From positions 248,001 to 312,000 of the forward strand of contig CAWCVR010000003.1 in the NCBI GenBank assembly GCA_963799105.1: a stretch of DNA of 64,000 nucleotides, written 5' to 3'. Source of the DNA: CAWCVR01 sp963799105 (lineage in GTDB: Bacteria > Acidobacteriota > Terriglobia > Bryobacterales > Bryobacteraceae). The notes beneath the pieces were generated by a model. That model was not told the origin of the DNA. It ran no database searches and saw nothing but the letters and a program-made list of their open reading frames with translations. The translations under genes and the position numbers were made by a program. Positions 8,102 through 17,279 of the stretch are shown in pieces (the first letter of the stretch is position 1; each line of letters opens with the position of its first letter).

Positions 8102-10210
8102 AGACGGCTGGTCCTCGGAATTGTTATTAGCGATCCGCAAGATGACCGTATCGCCCTGGTGGAGATCGAGCGAAAAGGCGGCCTCGCAGTGCTTCCCGAA
8201 GTGATGCCGGGACTGAACGCTGGTCAGCCATCGCGATTCATCCGCGGGAAAGCCTCCGAAGGCGAACTGGCCGGATCGGAGCGAGTACCGCAACGCGAAG
8301 CGGTAACGCCCCGTCGCGGGCACCTCCAAAGGCGGATAGGTAAAAGCGTAAGCGTAACGGTAGGCAGGTGTCCGGACCTCGACTCCCTCGGACGTGACGG
8401 ACTGTACGGCACTGTCGGCGGACTTCCAGAAGCCCGAGGGTAAGGGCGCTTTTTGAAGGGAGTCCGGCGCCAGTTGGAGAACTCCCTTTCCCGAGGAAAG
8501 ACCGGAAGCGACGCTCAATGCCCGTAGCGCCGAGTAATCGGTTTCGGAACTCAGCAGGCTGATGGTGTATGGATTGGGCCCTTGACTGCCCACAAAGGTT
8601 TCGTTGACGACCGGTTTTAAGCCGGCGCCGCTCCAGCAGCGGCCCAAGGCGCTTCGCGCGATTTCCGCCGCGCCCTCCCGCCGCGAGCTGACCACCACCA
8701 TGGTTCCGTTGTCGGCGCGATCCGGGCAATCGGCGGGGAAGTGTTCGCCGATCCGGGCGAACTCCGCCATGTATGTGGCGTTCAGAGCGCAATAGTCGTA
8801 ATAGGCAGGCTCCTCCCTGTCGTACCAGAACAGTATGGAGGAGCCGTCGCGCCGCTTTTCGATGCGCTCGCGGGCATTCATCACGCGGCGATACTGCTCG
8901 CGCGTGGCATGCAGAGGGGCGAAATAGATCTTGCCGTCGTAAGTGGCGAACATCAGAACCGCGAAACCGGCAATCGCCAGGAACGCGCCGGCCGCCCGTT
9001 TGCGCAGCGCCAGGGACACCGCCAACGCGCCGAAGCCGGCGGCGAGCCATGCCGGTTCGCCCTTTGCGGGATGGCTGGCCGGATCGTACCAGGCCGCTCC
9101 CGCCAGTGCCAGGAGAGCGGCACATGCCAGAACATAGGTGTGGGTCCGCATCTTTTCCGTGGACTGCCAAAACGAATGGCCGGCTACCAGAAATGCGAAG
9201 GGAAACAGGTAACAGGCGTAGTAGAAGTGTCCCAACAACGTAATGCCCCGCATTTGTAGTGCCGCCATGAACGCCAGGGCGAGAAGAAGTTGCGCCGATA
9301 CCATCCCTCCGGCGATGTCCCGGCGTCTTACCATCGAACGCCACCGGCAGACAAACGCCACAGCCACCGCGACGGATGGAATCGGGAGCCAGAGCCAGGG
9401 GACCAGCCTGTGATCGCGCCAGACACTCTCGGACCAAATGTACTTCTGCATCACCGCGCCGGCGGTGCGAAAGGACGGGGACCAGAACCAGAAGTTACCG
9501 TCAATCAGGAAGCCGTTGATGGCGCCGAGGGGCACGATCAGGGCCAGGAACCCCGCCCCGAGCCAGATGGCCGCACGGCTGAGGGTCGGTTTCAGCGGAT
9601 CCTGGCGCGCCCACACCATGCCGGCATAGTAGAGAAGTACCAAAGGAACGAACGCCGCCATGAACAGGTGGGCAACCATGGCTCCGGTAAGGCTCATGCC
9701 GGCCAGCGCCAGGGGCCACCTGCGCGAAGGCGTCTCCGCAGCCGCGGTCAGGCAGGCCATGCCCAGCAGGAGATAGGCGATTGCGGCGCCGGTGACGTGA
9801 TCCCATCCGGTGACGGCCCAAAGCCAGGGGTTCACGGAAAAGAGGATGGCGGTCAGGAATGCCGCGCGAACTCCGGCAGTGGACCGGAGGATCCGGAACA
9901 GGGATGCGGTGGCGACGGTATGAGTGCCGAGGTGCAACACGGCATTGGCGGCTAGCGGCGGGAGTACCCAGTTAGCGAGATAGCCGGGCAGTATCCACGA
10001 CAGCCTGGTTCCGTAATAGAAGTCGGGGAACAAGTCCCGCTTGAAGTTCACCAGATTGTGAAAGTAGCCAAGATAGAACCACGGATCGGATTGCCAGGGC
10101 ATGCTGTACAACACATCGTCCCGGCGCCACGATGCGACCAGCGGCAGGAGCAGGATGGCGGCCCAGTAGTAAGTGAACCTGAGATGGGAACGCGGCGGCA
10201 TGAAGAACAT
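8051..10210 (-). CDS. Large integral membrane protein, GT-C-like, paralogue A
   Basis: 719 residues. The N-terminal half has about ten hydrophobic helices, with DPWFYLGYFHNLVNFKRDLF and TRLSWILPGY in the first external loop; a soluble C-terminal domain of about 280 residues follows. It is clearly paralogous to the protein at 11,589-13,793, which shares the DPWFYLGFFRNLVEFKRNLF loop, SRLSWILPG and SVNPWLW. The layout suggests a lipid-linked sugar transferase, but no catalytic residue can be assigned. ATG 10210 or ATG 10201 are the candidate starts; upstream the frame reads through a repeat. The 3' end overlaps the convergent GT2 gene by 51 nt. Confidence 0.75.
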   Translation of the reverse strand: MFFMPPRSHLRFTYYWAAILLLPLVASWRRDDVLYSMPWQSDPWFYLGYFHNLVNFKRDLFPDFYYGTRLSWILPGYLANWVLPPLAANAVLHLGTHTVATASLFRILRSTAGVRAAFLTAILFSVNPWLWAVTGWDHVTGAAIAYLLLGMACLTAAAETPSRRWPLALAGMSLTGAMVAHLFMAAFVPLVLLYYAGMVWARQDPLKPTLSRAAIWLGAGFLALIVPLGAINGFLIDGNFWFWSPSFRTAGAVMQKYIWSESVWRDHRLVPWLWLPIPSVAVAVAFVCRWRSMVRRRDIAGGMVSAQLLLALAFMAALQMRGITLLGHFYYACYLFPFAFLVAGHSFWQSTEKMRTHTYVLACAALLALAGAAWYDPASHPAKGEPAWLAAGFGALAVSLALRKRAAGAFLAIAGFAVLMFATYDGKIYFAPLHATREQYRRVMNARERIEKRRDGSSILFWYDREEPAYYDYCALNATYMAEFARIGEHFPADCPDRADNGTMVVVSSRREGAAEIARSALGRCWSGAGLKPVVNETFVGSQGPNPYTISLLSSETDYSALRALSVASGLSSGKGVLQLAPDSLQKAPLPSGFWKSADSAVQSVTSEGVEVRTPAYRYAYAFTYPPLEVPATGRYRFALRYSLRSGQFAFGGFPADESRWLTSVQSRHHFGKHCEAAFSLDLHQGDTVILRIANNNSEDQPSSFTIEDATVFLIASAR

Positions 10211-10212
10211 CG

Positions 10213-10218
10213 ATTGTA
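10213..10218 (-). promoter_or_regulatory. Putative -10 element (TACAAT, minus strand)
   Basis: TACAAT on the minus strand ends 2 nt before ATG 10210 and 11 nt before ATG 10201, which favours the second start and a very short leader. Confidence 0.35.
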
Positions 10219-10288
10219 CCCGAATGCGGACGTCCCAAGCCGCCCGACGCCCGGCAGCGGACCGGCGGACAGGGGGTGCGCGACGCGT

Positions 10289-10434
10289 GATGTGGGGCAG
10301 GTTGTCAACCTGCGGCGGGCTGTCAGCCCGCCTGGGCGGCAGAGGCAGACGGCCGCGAGAGGCCGATTGTCGGGTACCCTCAGAGCGGGGCCGCTGGTTG
10401 ACAACCTGTCGCCATGGGCCTGCGGCCCACGGAA
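10289..10434. repeat. Intergenic hairpin-repeat cluster (GCAGGTTG type)
   Basis: Adjacent short hairpins: GCAGGTT-GTC-AACCTGC, then GGCGGGCT-GTC-AGCCCGCC, and further on GGTTGACAACC and GGGCC-TGC-GGCCC. The same scheme recurs at 34,548-34,790 and 39,614-39,670. It lies between divergent surface-glycan genes and has no coding signal. Confidence 0.65.
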
Positions 10435-10460
10435 GGCAATGAGAACCCGGTTGGGATGCG

Positions 10461-10510
10461 CGCAACCACTCCCTCACGGTCGTGGCTGCGAACGGAGGCG
10501 CGCGCGGCCG
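10461..10510. repeat. Interspersed repeat (SVRGHDR type), inverted copy
   Basis: Read on the minus strand this resembles the repeats at 467-524 and near 37,830 (CTCCGTTCG, GCCACGACCGTGAG, GAGTGGTT). It is more diverged than the other two. Confidence 0.5.
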
Positions 10511-10537
10511 TCTGCGCCACAGGGAACCGCGTGGAGA

Positions 10538-10543
10538 TATAAT
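10538..10543 (+). promoter_or_regulatory. Putative -10 element (TATAAT)
   Basis: A consensus TATAAT 52 nt before the FkbM-type gene; no strong -35 at the usual distance. Confidence 0.4.
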
Positions 10544-10595
10544 CGGGAATTCGATCCATCACCCTACGCGGTCACACGGAGACGGCAATCCCACA

Positions 10596-11516
10596 ATGCA
10601 GCATCATGAAGTATTCTCGCGCTTCCGGCGGTACACCGGCGACATTCCTCCCGACTACCAGGCGGACTTCCTCGGCACTCAGATAAGCGACAAATTCATC
10701 TCGGGACAGAGCGGGTTCGTTCCGAATCCGCTCAGCCGGAGGGTCCAGGACTTCCCGTATCCGCAGCCCGACGAGGAGTACTTCGAATGGATCGATCTTC
10801 TGGAATCGGTGGTAGCCGCCTCGCGGTCTTATACGATGATCGACCTGGGCGCCGGCTACGGGCGGTGGGCGGTACGGGCGGCATTTGCGGCGAAGCAGTA
10901 TAACCCCGAGTTGCGGTGTCACCTGATCGCCGTGGAGGCGGAGCCGGCCGTTTACGGATGGATGAAGGAGCATTTCCTGCACAACGGCATTAAACCCCGT
11001 TGGCACACGCTGCTTCACGGAGCGGTTACCGAGAAGCCGGGAAAGGTGGAGTTCTATGTCGGAGGGCCTCGCGGCGGCCCGTACGACCTGGCGCCGAATG
11101 CCTGGTACGGCCAGTTCCTGACCAAAGATTACGAACTCGCCGAATCGCGGCCGGCCGGCAAGTACCTTGGATTCAAGGTGCTGCTCCACAAGAGCGGATG
11201 GCGGTCGATTCGCATACCGGGCGTCAGCCTGAAAAGCATTCTGAAGAAACTCGACCGCGTCGATCTGATCGATCTGGACATCGAAGGGCAGGAACTCGCC
11301 TCGCTGACCGCCGTGGCCGCCGAACTCGATGCCAAGGTGAAACGGTTGCACATCGGGACCCATGGCAAGGAGATCGAGGCCGGACTGCGGCAGTTGCTGT
11401 CGGCTCACGGCTGGGAATGCCGCCACGACTATTCCGTGTTCTCGACATCCGAGACTCCCTGGGGAACGGTGAGTTTCGAGAACGGGGTGCAGACCTGGGT
11501 GAACCCGAAATTGTGA
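10596..11516 (+). CDS. FkbM family SAM-dependent methyltransferase
   Basis: 306 residues. The SAM-binding region is visible: MIDLGAGYGRWAVRAA (motif I), then IAVEAEPAVYGWM (acidic residue after strand 2), and later VDLIDLDIEGQELASL, the FkbM-typical sequence following a conserved loop. Such enzymes usually O-methylate sugars or polyketides. In this setting, between two membrane proteins and GT2 enzymes, a glycan-capping role is the likely one. ATG 10596 is used; it opens MQHHEVFSRFRRYTG. Transcribed against both neighbours. Confidence 0.85.
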   Translation: MQHHEVFSRFRRYTGDIPPDYQADFLGTQISDKFISGQSGFVPNPLSRRVQDFPYPQPDEEYFEWIDLLESVVAASRSYTMIDLGAGYGRWAVRAAFAAKQYNPELRCHLIAVEAEPAVYGWMKEHFLHNGIKPRWHTLLHGAVTEKPGKVEFYVGGPRGGPYDLAPNAWYGQFLTKDYELAESRPAGKYLGFKVLLHKSGWRSIRIPGVSLKSILKKLDRVDLIDLDIEGQELASLTAVAAELDAKVKRLHIGTHGKEIEAGLRQLLSAHGWECRHDYSVFSTSETPWGTVSFENGVQTWVNPKL

Positions 11517-11588
11517 GCGCGGAGCGGCGCGCTCTCCCGGGGCCGGACTGCTCACCTGCCGCGGGCGTCACGCGCAAGGCGTGGCGGC

Positions 11589-13793
11589 TTACCGGATGGC
11601 GTCCGCCGCCGGGTTCCCGACACGGACGGCAGTGACGCCTTTCATGAGGAAAGACGCGGGCAGGCGGACGGCCTGGTTGTGGTTGTCGATGGCCAATTGA
11701 AACTCTTCTCCGGCCGCCAGGCGAACCCAGAAGATCAGGTCGGGATCGGTTCCGTCCCAATATGGCTTGCTGGCGGAAGCCAGCCACCGGCCGGGGTAGT
11801 CTGCCCGGTATGCGCCGAAGCGAATAGCGCCGGCAACCCTCCAGTAGCGCATCGCGAAGCGGTACCGGCCGGCAACCGGCGCGCGTAATACCGGGTAAAG
11901 GGCGGCGAGCGAACCAGGCGTGACGTGGGTCTGAACCAGGACACCGCCGGGCACGGGGCGAAGCCAGGCGCGGGAATCGCCGCCGGGTTCGAGGGTCCAG
12001 CGTTGCAGCGGGAATTCGGACGCGGGCGAGGCGGCGTCCTGGAGAACGCCGTGGCGGGCGGAGTCGAATCGGGGAGCCACCGGGGTCCATGCGCCGGGCA
12101 CCGTCTCGACGCGCAACATGTCCAGGGTAGAGCGGTAGGAGCCACGGTCGAAGACCTCGGTCCCGGCCGGCTCCGGACGCAGTCCGGTTCCCACCAGACA
12201 TCCGGCCAACGCGGACGCGGCGAGGTTCCCGTGGCGGCCCTCCGCCGATAGGACGGCGATCACCGTGGACGGCGCCAGTTCCGCGCCGCAGGGGGCATCC
12301 GGATCGGGAGTGATGAGGCTCGCGCCCAGCAGGCTTTCCGACCAGAGGTACGTGGAACTGAGGGCAATGGCGTCGGGCGCGGCGCGGTCCTTCGGGTCGT
12401 ACCAGAAGCGGACGCCGGCGCCACGGCGGACGGATTCGATGCGCGAGCGGGCGCCGATCATGGATTCATACTGGCGGCGCAATGCGTGCGCGTCCAGCCC
12501 GGAGTATCGCGAGCCCACGCCCAGAGCCACCAACAGCGCGGAACCGGCCAGCGCGAGGATGACGCCGGACGCGCGCCGGCGGAGGAGCAACGACACCGCC
12601 AGGGCGGCGATGCCCGCGAGCGCGGCATGCGGGATGGCGGCCGGGAGACGGGCCACGGCGTCCAGCCAGACCAGCCCGAAGAGCGCGGCGGCGGCGGCGC
12701 AGACCAGCGCCCAGACGCGGGTTGGAAGGGAATCCAGCGACGGCCAGAACCAGACGCCCATCACGAGGAAGGTGAAGGGCAGCAGATCGCTGGCGTAGTA
12801 GTAGACGCTCAGAACGGGGTTTCCGCGCATCTGGGTATAGGCCATCCAGACCAGGGCGAAGAGAAACTGCGCCGCGAACAGCACTGGTGCGATGTTGCCG
12901 GAGCGGCGCCGTCCCGCCGCCAGAATCGCCAAGGCGGCGACGGCGGCGACGGCCGCGAACAGCAGCCAGGGAGCCGGCGCGCCATCCTTCCAGGGACTGT
13001 CGAGCCAGGCCAGGCGGTCACCGCGAATTGCGATAGCCTCCAGGACCGACGGCGCGTAGAAGAAGAAATGGCCGTCCAAAAACCAGTTGACGGCGCCGAG
13101 CGCCAGCGTCACGATCGTACAGCCCGCGCCGAACCAGACGACTAGCGCGAGGAACGATCGCAGCGGTGGGGTGCGATGCCAGGCCCGCATCAGAACTATA
13201 TAGCCGAGAGGCAGAAGCCACGCCATGGTTACCCAGTACAGGTTGGCGTAGACCAGGCAGGCCAGCGCCATGCCAGCGGCCAGCAGCGCCCAGCGGCGGC
13301 CGGGCCGCAACGCCGCCCAGGTGAGCAGCGCCACGGTGAGGAGGCAGTAGGCGATGGCGGCGCCGTCCACATAGTCCCAGCCGGTCGCCGACCACAGCCA
13401 CGGATTGACGGAGAACAGCATGGCCGCCAGGAACGCCCGCCGCGCCCCCGCCACCCACTTGAGCGTCAGGAAGAGCGAAACCGTGGCCACCGTGTGGACG
13501 CCCAGGTGCAAAACGCAGTTGGCGGCCACCGGCGCAAACAGGCCATGAACGGCGGCTCCCGGCAGGATCCAGGAAAGGCGGCTGCCGTAATAGGTTGCCG
13601 GAAACAGGTTGCGTTTGAATTCCACCAGGTTTCGAAAGAAGCCCAGGTAGAACCAGGGGTCGAGGTAGCCGTACCCGGTGAAGAGGGTATTATCCTGGCG
13701 CCAGAGGACTATGGCGGGAAACAGCAAAACGGCAATCAGGTAGCGGATCGCGGAGGCACGGCTCCGAGCCTCGGGGATCGGGGCGTCAGACAT
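11589..13793 (-). CDS. Large integral membrane protein, GT-C-like, paralogue B
   Basis: 734 residues, paralogous along its length to the protein at 8051-10,210. It has the same first external loop (DPWFYLGFFRNLVEFKRNLF, SRLSWILPG), the SVNPWLWSATGWDYVDGAAIA segment, about ten membrane helices and a C-terminal soluble domain ending in a short beta-rich stretch. It overlaps the upstream GT2 gene by 8 nt on the same strand, so the two are translationally coupled and probably form a polyprenyl-sugar synthase/transferase pair. No catalytic residue is assigned. Start ATG 13793. Confidence 0.78.
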   Translation of the reverse strand: MSDAPIPEARSRASAIRYLIAVLLFPAIVLWRQDNTLFTGYGYLDPWFYLGFFRNLVEFKRNLFPATYYGSRLSWILPGAAVHGLFAPVAANCVLHLGVHTVATVSLFLTLKWVAGARRAFLAAMLFSVNPWLWSATGWDYVDGAAIAYCLLTVALLTWAALRPGRRWALLAAGMALACLVYANLYWVTMAWLLPLGYIVLMRAWHRTPPLRSFLALVVWFGAGCTIVTLALGAVNWFLDGHFFFYAPSVLEAIAIRGDRLAWLDSPWKDGAPAPWLLFAAVAAVAALAILAAGRRRSGNIAPVLFAAQFLFALVWMAYTQMRGNPVLSVYYYASDLLPFTFLVMGVWFWPSLDSLPTRVWALVCAAAAALFGLVWLDAVARLPAAIPHAALAGIAALAVSLLLRRRASGVILALAGSALLVALGVGSRYSGLDAHALRRQYESMIGARSRIESVRRGAGVRFWYDPKDRAAPDAIALSSTYLWSESLLGASLITPDPDAPCGAELAPSTVIAVLSAEGRHGNLAASALAGCLVGTGLRPEPAGTEVFDRGSYRSTLDMLRVETVPGAWTPVAPRFDSARHGVLQDAASPASEFPLQRWTLEPGGDSRAWLRPVPGGVLVQTHVTPGSLAALYPVLRAPVAGRYRFAMRYWRVAGAIRFGAYRADYPGRWLASASKPYWDGTDPDLIFWVRLAAGEEFQLAIDNHNQAVRLPASFLMKGVTAVRVGNPAADAIR

Positions 13794-14754
13794 CGAAATT
13801 GATGGTTTCCTTGACGATGTAAAGCGGCCGCTCCTTGACCTCGTTGAACACTTTGCCCAAATACAGGCCCAGCACGCCCATATTCGCCAGGATCAGACCG
13901 CCGATGAAAAACACGGAGACGATCAGGCTGGTGAAGCCGCTCACGGTGATGCCGTGCCGCAGGTATTCCGCGACATAGAACAAGGCGGCCAGGAGCGCCA
14001 ATCCGGACATCAGGAATCCGGCGCGCATCGCCAGGATGAGGGGCTTATTGGACTGCGAGGTAACCGACTCGATGGCGAGCCGGAAGCCGCGCTTGAGACT
14101 GTACGCGCTGCTGCCCGCAAACCGGGAGGCGTGCTCCACCGGCAGGTACACGGATCGGTAACCCAGCCATCGCAGATTCAGATGGTAGGAGCGGTTCATC
14201 TCTTTCAACCTGCAGTAGCTGTCGATCACCGGGCGGGCGGCGATGGAGAAGTTGGCCACCCGCGGGTCGATGGGGATGTCGCTGAGCAGGTTGTACACCA
14301 TCGAGAAACCGCGCGACAGGGCGCGCTTAAACCAGGGGTCCCGCCGTTCCTGGCGCTGGGCATAGACGATTTCGTAGCCCTCCTGCGCCTTACGGTACAG
14401 GTTGGGGATCTCGGCGGGGCGGTCCTGCAGGTCGCAATCCATTACCACCACCCAGTTGCCGGAGCAGCGGTGCAGGCCGGCGGCGATGGCGTAGTGCTGG
14501 CCGAAGTTGCGCGAAAGGCCGATGGCTTTGACGCGCGGATCGGCGGCGGCGACGGACTGGATGGCGCTCCAGGAGCCCTCCGGGCAACCGTCGTCGACCA
14601 GGACGATTTCAAAGGACGGCACCAGCGGCGAGAGCGCCGCCACGAGTTGCCTGTGAAGTTCGGGAATGCACTCACGGCACTTATAGACCGGCGCGATCAC
14701 AGAGATTTCCACGGGCCTCCGAAGTGTCGAACCGCCGGCCGCGGCGGAATGCAT
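13786..14754 (-). CDS. GT2 glycosyltransferase, DPM/GtrB-like
   Basis: 322 residues. The GT-A domain carries ISVIAPVYKCRECIPEL, VDDGCPEGS, SRNFGQHYAIAAGL and the metal-binding VMDCDLQDRPAE; two C-terminal membrane helices follow (about residues 225-250 and 260-285). This is the bactoprenol-phosphate glycosyltransferase arrangement. ATG 14754 is preferred (GGGAAG lies upstream); TTG 14769 would add five residues. It overlaps the downstream membrane protein by 8 nt. Confidence 0.9.
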   Translation of the reverse strand: MHSAAAGGSTLRRPVEISVIAPVYKCRECIPELHRQLVAALSPLVPSFEIVLVDDGCPEGSWSAIQSVAAADPRVKAIGLSRNFGQHYAIAAGLHRCSGNWVVVMDCDLQDRPAEIPNLYRKAQEGYEIVYAQRQERRDPWFKRALSRGFSMVYNLLSDIPIDPRVANFSIAARPVIDSYCRLKEMNRSYHLNLRWLGYRSVYLPVEHASRFAGSSAYSLKRGFRLAIESVTSQSNKPLILAMRAGFLMSGLALLAALFYVAEYLRHGITVSGFTSLIVSVFFIGGLILANMGVLGLYLGKVFNEVKERPLYIVKETINFDV

Positions 14755-14774
14755 GGTGTCGCTTCCCAAAAATC

Positions 14775-14780
14775 AGTATA
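14775..14780 (-). promoter_or_regulatory. Putative -10 element (TATACT, minus strand)
   Basis: TATACT 20 nt before ATG 14754, in the short divergent region shared with the epimerase gene. Confidence 0.35.
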
Positions 14781-14885
14781 GAACGGAAGAACGATTGTAC
14801 CGAACCGTGCGCGGGGCGCGGGGAAGGGCCGCGCGGCCGCAATCCTGCTACGATTGTGCCTGGAACTGGTCTGGAGGACCTGCCG

Positions 14886-15887
14886 ATGCAACAGAACGAT
14901 CTCGTGGTGGTGACTGGCGCCGGTGGTTTCATTGGCGGCGCTTTGGTGGCGGACTTCCGCCGCCGGGGGTTTACCAGGATTCGGGGCGTCGATATCAAGC
15001 CTCTGGGCGAGTGGTACCAGTCGTTCCCGGATGTGGAGAACCTCACCCTGGATCTGAACCTGAAAGAGAGCTGCGAACGCGCCGCCGAGGGCGCCTGCCA
15101 GATCTTCAATCTGGCGGCGAACATGGGCGGAATGGGGTTCATCGAGAGCAATAAGGCGCTGTGCATGCTCTCGGTTCTGATCAATACCCACATGCTCCAG
15201 GCCGCCCAGAAGTCCGGTGTTCAACGGTATTTCTATTCGTCTTCGGCCTGCGTCTACAACGGCGACAAGCAGCGCGATACCGATAATCCGGGGCTGAAAG
15301 AAGAGGACGCCTACCCGGCCCTGGCGGAGGACGGGTACGGATGGGAGAAGCTGTTCAGCGAACGCATGTGCCGGCACTTCCGAGAGGATTACGGCATGTG
15401 CACGCGAGTGGCGCGATTCCACAACGTCTACGGTCCCTGGGGCACGTGGGACGGCGGCCGCGAAAAGGCGCCGGCGGCGATTTGCCGGAAGGTGATCGCG
15501 GCGAAGTTGAGCGGCCAGCACGAGATCGTGATCTGGGGCGACGGCACGCGCACGCGCAGCTTCATGTATATCGACGACTGCGTCAACGGGATTGGGAAGA
15601 TCATGGACTCGGGCATCGAAGAGCCCATCAACCTCGGCTCTTCGGAGATGGTGTCGGTCAACCAGTTGGTCGATATGGTCGAGGATATCGCGGGCGTCAA
15701 GCTGAAGCGTATCCATGACCTGGATGCGCCCAAGGGCGTGATGGGCCGCAACAGCGAAAACACGTTGATCCAGCGCTATCTGGGATGGGAACCGTCCATA
15801 CCGCTGCGCACCGGTCTGGAGAAGACCTACGCGTGGATCCACGACCAGTACGTGGCGCGGGAGAACGGGAAGAAAGTCGTCGTTTGA
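14886..15887 (+). CDS. GDP-mannose 3,5-epimerase-like NAD-dependent SDR enzyme
   Basis: 333 residues of the extended SDR family. NAD-binding TGAGGFIGG lies at residues 10-18 and the YxxxK pair at Tyr151/Lys155. The sequence follows plant GDP-mannose 3,5-epimerase (GME) in the catalytic positions: SSACVY with Cys122 at the epimerase cysteine, GREKAP with Lys194, and the FHNVYGPWGTWDGGREKAPA block. GME converts GDP-D-mannose to GDP-L-galactose or GDP-L-gulose. Here it would supply a rare sugar nucleotide to the adjacent transferases. A GGAGG ribosome binding site at 14,872-14,876 supports ATG 14886. Another sugar nucleotide as substrate cannot be excluded. Confidence 0.85.
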   Translation: MQQNDLVVVTGAGGFIGGALVADFRRRGFTRIRGVDIKPLGEWYQSFPDVENLTLDLNLKESCERAAEGACQIFNLAANMGGMGFIESNKALCMLSVLINTHMLQAAQKSGVQRYFYSSSACVYNGDKQRDTDNPGLKEEDAYPALAEDGYGWEKLFSERMCRHFREDYGMCTRVARFHNVYGPWGTWDGGREKAPAAICRKVIAAKLSGQHEIVIWGDGTRTRSFMYIDDCVNGIGKIMDSGIEEPINLGSSEMVSVNQLVDMVEDIAGVKLKRIHDLDAPKGVMGRNSENTLIQRYLGWEPSIPLRTGLEKTYAWIHDQYVARENGKKVVV

Positions 15888-15903
15888 CGGCACCGGCGGC
15901 CGC

Positions 15904-17274
15904 CTAAAACAGCGTGCCCGTGCGCGCCAGCCGGGCCGCCATCCGCCCATGCCGCTTGAGCACCGGGCCCATGCGAACCGTCTGCAAGGCACGGTCTTCC
16001 ACCACCACCCGCCCCTCGACCACCAGAGTCTCCACAGCCGCCGGCGCGCACAGCAGCAGCGCCGACACGGCATCGGTCGCCCCGCTGTAGCCCGCCTCCC
16101 GCAGATCGAACATCGCCACGTCCGCGCGCTTCCCCGGCTCGAGCGTGCCGATGTCGTCCCTGCCCAGGCACCGCGCGCCTTCCACCGTGGCCATGCGCAA
16201 CGCCCCGTGGACATCGAGCGCCGCCGCGCCGTGGGCCAACCGGTTCAGCAGCAACGCCTGCCGCGCTTCCGCCAGCATGTGCGAGCTGTCGTTGGACGCG
16301 CTGCCATCCACGCCCAGCCCCACCGGACTCCCCGCCCGCCGCAGCGCCAGCACGGGCGCGATCCCCGACCCCAGCCGCATGTTCGAGGTCGGGCAGTGCG
16401 CCACGCCCACGCCGGCGCGCCCCAGCCGCGCGACTTCCCGCGGCTTGAAGTAGATGCCGTGCGCCAGCCACGTCCCTTCCCCCAGCCACCCCGAGTCGCT
16501 CAGAAAGTCCAGCGGACGCCGCCCGTAGCGCTTCAGGCAGAAGGCGTCCTCGTCGCGCGTCTCGGCCAGATGGGTGTGCAGACGGACCCCGCGCCGCGCG
16601 GCCAGTTCCGCTGTTTCGCGCATCAGACCCTCGGACACCGAAAACGGCGAGCACGGCGCCAGCGCCACGCGCAGCATCGACCCGGGCCCCGGGTCGTGAT
16701 ACTTCGCGATCACCCGCTCGCAGTCGGACAGGATGCGGTCCTCGCTTTGCACCACCGAATCCGGCGGCAGCCCGCCCCGGCTGCGCCCCACGCTCATGCT
16801 TCCCCGCGTGGGATGGAAGCGGATGCCGATGCGCCGCGCCGCCTCGATCTCCGCGTCGATCATACCCTCCCGCCCGCGCGGAAACACATAATGATGGTCG
16901 GCGGTGGTGGTGCAGCCCGAAAGCATCAACTCCGCCATGCCGGCGAGGGCGGCCACGTGCAGGGCCTCTTCGTCCAGCCGCGCCCACAGCGGATAGAGGA
17001 TCTTGAGCCAGTCGAACAGCTCCACGTCCGCCGCCGCACGGCAGGCGCGGGTCAGCGTCTGGTAGAGGTGATGGTGCGTGTTCACCAGGCCGGGAATGGC
17101 GATGGCGTAGGGCGCGCGGAGGGTCCGCCGCGCCCTCAGTCCCGCCGGCACGCGCGTGCCCACGCGCCGGATTTCGCCGTCTTCGGCGTAGAGGAAACCG
17201 CCGCGCAGCACCGTGCCGCGCGCGTCCATGGTCACCAGCGTATGAACGTCGCGGATGAGCAGCGAGTCCGTCAT
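15904..17274 (-). CDS. Amidohydrolase, 8-oxoguanine deaminase/AtzB-like aminohydrolase
   Basis: 456-residue metal-dependent hydrolase with an N-terminal composite sheet. Metal ligands are recognisable: the HxH in VNTHHHLYQT, His in HTHLAET, a further His in WLAHGIYF and Asp in VGLGVDGSASND. The overall sequence (SMSVGRSRGGLPPDSVVQ, APCSPFSVS) follows 8-oxoguanine deaminases and hydroxydechloroatrazine ethylaminohydrolase. Deamination of an oxidised purine or a related N-heterocycle is the likely role. ATG 17274 lies 5 nt downstream of the threonine-synthase-like stop, so the two genes form an operon. Confidence 0.85.
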   Translation of the reverse strand: MTDSLLIRDVHTLVTMDARGTVLRGGFLYAEDGEIRRVGTRVPAGLRARRTLRAPYAIAIPGLVNTHHHLYQTLTRACRAAADVELFDWLKILYPLWARLDEEALHVAALAGMAELMLSGCTTTADHHYVFPRGREGMIDAEIEAARRIGIRFHPTRGSMSVGRSRGGLPPDSVVQSEDRILSDCERVIAKYHDPGPGSMLRVALAPCSPFSVSEGLMRETAELAARRGVRLHTHLAETRDEDAFCLKRYGRRPLDFLSDSGWLGEGTWLAHGIYFKPREVARLGRAGVGVAHCPTSNMRLGSGIAPVLALRRAGSPVGLGVDGSASNDSSHMLAEARQALLLNRLAHGAAALDVHGALRMATVEGARCLGRDDIGTLEPGKRADVAMFDLREAGYSGATDAVSALLLCAPAAVETLVVEGRVVVEDRALQTVRMGPVLKRHGRMAARLARTGTLF

Positions 17275-17279
17275 GATCG

